This document shows, one piece after another, positions 62,025-64,000 of a DNA stretch of 64,000 nt; position 1 is the first letter of the stretch, and the number at the start of each line of letters is the position of its first letter. The stretch lies in contig LNAC01000231.1 of the NCBI GenBank assembly GCA_002007465.1, forward strand, positions 2,454,843 through 2,518,842. Direction: 5' to 3'. The position numbers were made by a program, and so were the translations under genes. Origin of the DNA: Ailurus styani (taxonomy: Eukaryota; Chordata; Mammalia; Carnivora; Ailuridae). The notes beneath the pieces are model-generated. The model was not told the origin of the DNA and did not search any database. It saw only the letters and a program-made list of their open reading frames with translations.

Positions 62025-62704
62025 CAGATATTGATATTTTTAAATGAAATTGCCATAAATATTTTTAAATGCATCAATTAAACACTATTACTTTAGTCAC
62101 ATCTTCTCAGTAGCAGTAGTTTGTTGAGTAACTTAGGCAGGAATAATATGGTCTAAATTAAAAGCAAAAAACAATGTGCCTGGTAAACAGAGGAAAGCTT
62201 GTTTTCCAGGTTACTGTATGTTGTGAATGTATTTTTTGAAGATGTATTTATTTAGAAATTGTAAACTCCATTGGATTTTTTTTCATGAAATTACATATGC
62301 AGTTGTATGCACTCTGAAGTGAATCCCAAGACTCAATTCTGTATTAGTGGGTCTTTTCTTTTACCTGGATGCCAAGCCCCCAGCAAAAGCAAATCCCTGT
62401 TGGTGGAGTATTTTGTGAAACATATTGAACTTTTATTGTAAACGTCAAGTTTCTGTTTATTTAAATGAAGGGCACAAGGGTTTCAAAGCTTTCAAAGTAA
62501 GGATTCTTCCTACAGCCAGTTTGTGTCTTGGCTGGAATTTTGAACTTTATATTCTTAAAGCAGTAAGGCAGTGCATAAATATGAATTTTACCTACTTAAG
62601 CATTTCCTTTTGATTATCCATTCAGTTCCCATTTCAAATATCTGTTAATTCTGATGTTTGCAATGGCATGGCTTCATAGAAATTGTTTAATAAATGTATG
62701 TTGA

Positions 62705-62833
62705 GGGGTGCCCGGGTGGCTCAGTTGGTTAAGCATCTGGCTCTTGATCTCAGTTCAGGTCTTGATCTCAGGGTCGTGAGTTCAAACCCCACCCTGGGCT
62801 CCAGGCTGGGTATAGAGTCTACTTAAAAAAAAA
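62705..62833 (+). mobile_element. Short old-type SINEC in SOGA3 intron
   Basis: Head ggggtgcccgggtggctcag, B box region gtgagttcaaacccc, and an A tail without the CT tract. Flanked by near-identical repeats (atgtatgttga / acgtatgttga). Belongs to the short variant also seen at 3360 and 27345. Confidence 0.88.
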
Positions 62834-63357
62834 ACGTATGTTGAAAGGTTTGTTGCATTTGCTGGTAAACCATATCAATGGCAGCTAAGTCTCTAGCCAT
62901 GGACTCTACCAGTTTAACAGAAGTCCTGGGGCTCTAGGCTGAACTTTGAGTGATGTGTGTATGAGAGGTGAACAATTTATATATGTTTAAATATCTCCAT
63001 GGAAGTTCTTTACCTACACAGGTATTAAAGAGTTGCTTACATCTCCAGCTTCTTTCTCTAACCTACCTTAAAAAGGAATTTGGAACAGTTCTCAATAAAT
63101 CATAACCCTTGAAATAAGGCTTTAAAATTTTGGTCAAGTAAGAATTCTGGGGAGAGGAATGAAAACTTAATCCAAGGGATGTGCATTGCTGTGAAACAGC
63201 TCTGAGCTCAGTAGCAGTCAAAGCGGGGAGAGAAAAATTGAGAGAAGTTACTTCCTTCCTAACTGTGGCTGGATATGGAGGCAATGCCAAGGAGACCTTC
63301 AGAGCGACCATGAAGAAAATTAATCTTAGTACAGGAAAATGTTCACGATTTTAAACA

Positions 63358-63401
63358 GACAACCAGTGGATGGCTCAGATGACAACCGGTGGATGGCTCA
63401 G
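63358..63401. repeat. Short tandem duplication, 23-base period
   Basis: gacaaccagtggatggctca is followed directly by gacaaccggtggatggctca, one difference. No function inferred. Confidence 0.8.
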
Positions 63402-64000
63402 CCTTCATTACAGCTGTCAGTTTTTATCTATCCAGTCAATAAATTAAGAATTACCCTTTTGCAGAAAATAACATTTAGACATTTCGTCTTTAGCTGTGAA
63501 TTTGAGTGTGGTTTACTAGAAAGTTCATGTCATGACATCTGGAAACTGACTTTGAGGCCCACCTCTCACTCCCTGTGACTTTGAGCAAATAACTTGAAAT
63601 GTATAGTCTTTATTCATAAATGTAGATGTTAAACTAAATACTCTCAAAGGCCCCCATAAAAATGTCATTTTCTACTTTGTTATTCATCTCTATTCTCCCT
63701 GAAAGTTTTATATATAGTCAGGTATGCCCGTCTGTTTCACTACTATTATTTTTATTACTGTAATTATTTTTTTCATTCATTCAATCAACAGATGTTTATT
63801 GAATAGTAGTTTATTACCTACTGTAATATGGGCTTATAGACCCCCCCCCAGAGAATACAAAGACACAGATATCAGGGTGTTGCATTAAACTCAGAGTTTG
63901 TACTAAATGATGAGTGCAGTCAGTCATCAGCTAAACATCCAAACATTTTAATTTTGCTATTATTGAAATGATATGACTTCTCCGAGATTTTCTGATGGTT

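Overview
This is nuclear DNA from a carnivore, most likely a caniform and probably a mustelid. The main evidence is about 34 copies of the carnivore-specific tRNA-Lys-derived SINE (SINEC). Each has a head with a tRNA-like A box (tggctcagtgg) and B box (gggatcgagcccc), usually a CT-rich stretch, and a tail of the aaataaataaataaaatctt type. The common head variant 'gtgggttaaagcctctgcctt' is the form I associate with mustelids; that is from memory, not computed. The LINE-1 3' ends are also of the carnivore type. There is no bacterial, plasmid or phage content, and almost all short open reading frames are chance frames or repeat remnants.

Bases 1 to about 50,180 are gene-poor and AT-rich and hold no gene I can support. 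They carry 32 SINEC copies (several nested in one another), many L1 fragments of different ages and orientations, a few hAT-type DNA transposon remnants, MIR and L2-like relics, two or three LTR-like blocks, several microsatellites, and a small U2 snRNA-derived fragment split by a SINE. Two single N bases (27150, 34688) mark assembly weak points; the first sits between two identical copies of a 210-base segment.

Bases from about 50,190 to the end hold the 5' half of one gene on the + strand, SOGA3 (now also called MTCL3), a coiled-coil protein of the SOGA/MTCL microtubule-crosslinking family. A CpG island (about 50,190-51,190) is the likely promoter with a non-coding first exon. The first coding exon has an acceptor at 53,115, its ATG at 53,209 and its coding end at 54,300. 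Exon 2 is 54,765-54,989 and exon 3 is 56,837-56,995. All three coding pieces are whole numbers of codons and join in frame to give 492 residues, about half of the roughly 950-residue protein. The remaining exons lie beyond the window. Two tiny upstream ORFs precede the start codon. The 9.6 kb around the promoter and first exons contains no SINE.

I found no sign of a new biological system. The most useful observations are the probable assembly duplication at 27150, the SOGA3 leader and splice details, the U2/SINE compound locus, and the datable nested and repeated retroelement insertions.
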